A stretch of 6,345 nt of DNA from an uncultured Clostridia bacterium (GTDB lineage Bacteria; Bacillota; Clostridia; Oscillospirales; Acutalibacteraceae). A model generated the notes under the pieces. The model was not told the origin of the DNA, made no database searches, and saw only the letters and a list, made by a program, of their open reading frames with translations. Where the stretch lies: NCBI GenBank assembly GCA_945875045.1, contig CAMCIX010000098.1:1-6345 (forward strand), written 5' to 3'. Numbering within the stretch: position 1 is the first letter of the stretch; each line of letters begins with the position of its first letter. Positions 6,241 to 6,345 of the stretch are shown here, piece after piece. Made by a program: the position numbers and the translations under genes.

Positions 6241-6298
6241 TGTGCACTCTCTTATTGGGGGGTGCACTTTTTTATTTTAAGGGGGTGTGAAAATGGGA
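6160..6298 (+). CDS. Possible small hydrophobic ORF across the leader (open to the contig edge)
   Basis: An open frame with ATGs at 6145 and 6160 runs without a stop into the adapter. From 6160 it begins MQIPPNRHRRYF and continues as a hydrophobic stretch rich in Phe, Val, Cys and Ile (ending near SYWGVHFFIL), then RGCENG. It would make one membrane helix after a basic start. The ribosome binding site is weak (AGGA at 6141-6144 touches the first ATG and is too far from the second). It overlaps both hairpins and the start of the next gene in another frame. It may be an overlapping leader peptide or chance coding across structured RNA. Confidence 0.3.
6242..6273 (+). terminator. Leader terminator/attenuator before the cut-off gene
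   Basis: GTGCACTCTC (6242-6251) pairs with GGGGGGTGCAC-side bases 6258-6267 (10 base pairs, two of them T-G), loop TTATTG, followed directly by TTTTTT. It is a good intrinsic terminator, yet it lies only 20 bases before the ATG at 6293 and downstream of the promoter at 6030. That is the position of a conditional attenuator. Confidence 0.72.
6293..6298 (+). CDS. Start of a cut-off gene (first two codons only)
   Basis: ATG GGA is all that remains before the adapter. AAGGGGG (6279-6285) lies 7 bases upstream, an excellent ribosome binding site, and the promoter and attenuator leader are placed to control this gene. The frame continues falsely through the adapter as LSLIHISEPTR, a known adapter-derived peptide. 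The product cannot be named. By context it is element cargo, perhaps a resistance gene. A Met-Gly start does not fit the tet(M)/tet(O)/tet(W) proteins as I recall them (Met-Lys-Ile-Ile). Confidence 0.5.
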
Positions 6299-6345
6299 CT
6301 GTCTCTTATACACATCTCCGAGCCCACGAGACCTCTCTACATCTC
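6299..6345 (+). other. Illumina Nextera P7-side adapter (artefact)
   Basis: Positions 6299-6317 are the reverse complement of the Tn5 mosaic end, and 6318-6332 the Read 2 tail (CCGAGCCCACGAGAC). Positions 6333-6340 (CTCTCTAC) are in the i7 index slot and match, from memory, index 707. Positions 6341-6345 (ATCTC) begin the P7 oligo. It is not genomic. Confidence 0.98.

Larger units (their letters stand above)
4102..6298. mobile_element. Mobilisable element (partial), AT-rich, with relaxase and leader-controlled cargo
   Basis: From about 4100 the sequence becomes visibly AT-richer, and codon choice in the relaxase differs from ftsK and its neighbours. The segment holds a hairpin-rich gene-free stretch, a candidate oriT, a MobV-type relaxase, a small ORF, a strong terminator, and a promoter with a long leader to a cut-off gene. 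It starts inside a chromosomal deacetylase gene. No integrase, transposase or replication gene is in the window, so the mode of insertion is unknown. The left boundary is approximate and the right one lies outside. An integrated mobilisable element, an integrated plasmid or an assembly chimera are all possible. Confidence 0.65.

Noticed and set aside
6293..6298. Calling the cut-off gene tet(M), tet(O) or tet(W) from its leader
   Set aside because: Only Met-Gly remains, which does not fit the Met-Lys-Ile-Ile start I recall for those proteins; the leader layout alone does not identify the gene.
47..6298. CRISPR array, tRNA or rRNA genes
   Set aside because: I saw no regularly spaced direct repeats of CRISPR size and no tRNA- or rRNA-like sequence.

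Overview
The window looks like a metagenomic contig from an anaerobic gut-type Firmicute (Clostridia, probably Oscillospirales-like). The basis is the gene content: an FtsK/SpoIIIE translocase, a ComEC-like metallo-beta-lactamase-fold protein, and a PdaB-like sporulation polysaccharide deacetylase remnant. This is an inference from protein character, not a database match. Both ends (1-46 and 6299-6345) are Illumina Nextera adapter with index bases, so only 47-6298 is biological.

Left part (47-~4100), comparatively GC-rich chromosome. A 5'-truncated ftsK/spoIIIE (+) overlaps a membrane-anchored metallo-beta-lactamase-fold hydrolase. A lipoprotein of unknown function follows, and all three look like one operon. 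Two hairpins (3762-3804, 3831-3857) close it. Converging from the minus strand is the C-terminal ~80 residues of a polysaccharide deacetylase whose catalytic N-terminal part is missing.

Right part (~4100-6298), clearly AT-richer and different in character: a mobilisable element that appears to sit inside the deacetylase gene, unless the contig is a chimera. It opens with about 750 bases without a credible gene but with a chain of inverted repeats. Next comes a candidate oriT (palindrome plus TAGTGTG), then a short MobV/Pre-type relaxase. An in-frame TAG separates the relaxase from a 76-residue small protein, and a strong terminator follows.

After the terminator lies a textbook sigma-A promoter (TTTACA, 17 bp, TATAAT). 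It drives a ~230-nt leader with a short leader ORF, a second hydrophobic ORF, two terminator-like hairpins and a good ribosome binding site, ending at an ATG. The adapter cuts this last gene after two codons. The layout is that of an attenuation-controlled cargo gene, such as antibiotic-inducible resistance genes on clostridial elements, but the cargo itself is not in the window. The most interesting parts are this leader, the hairpin-rich region, the putative oriT, and the relaxase/small-ORF junction.
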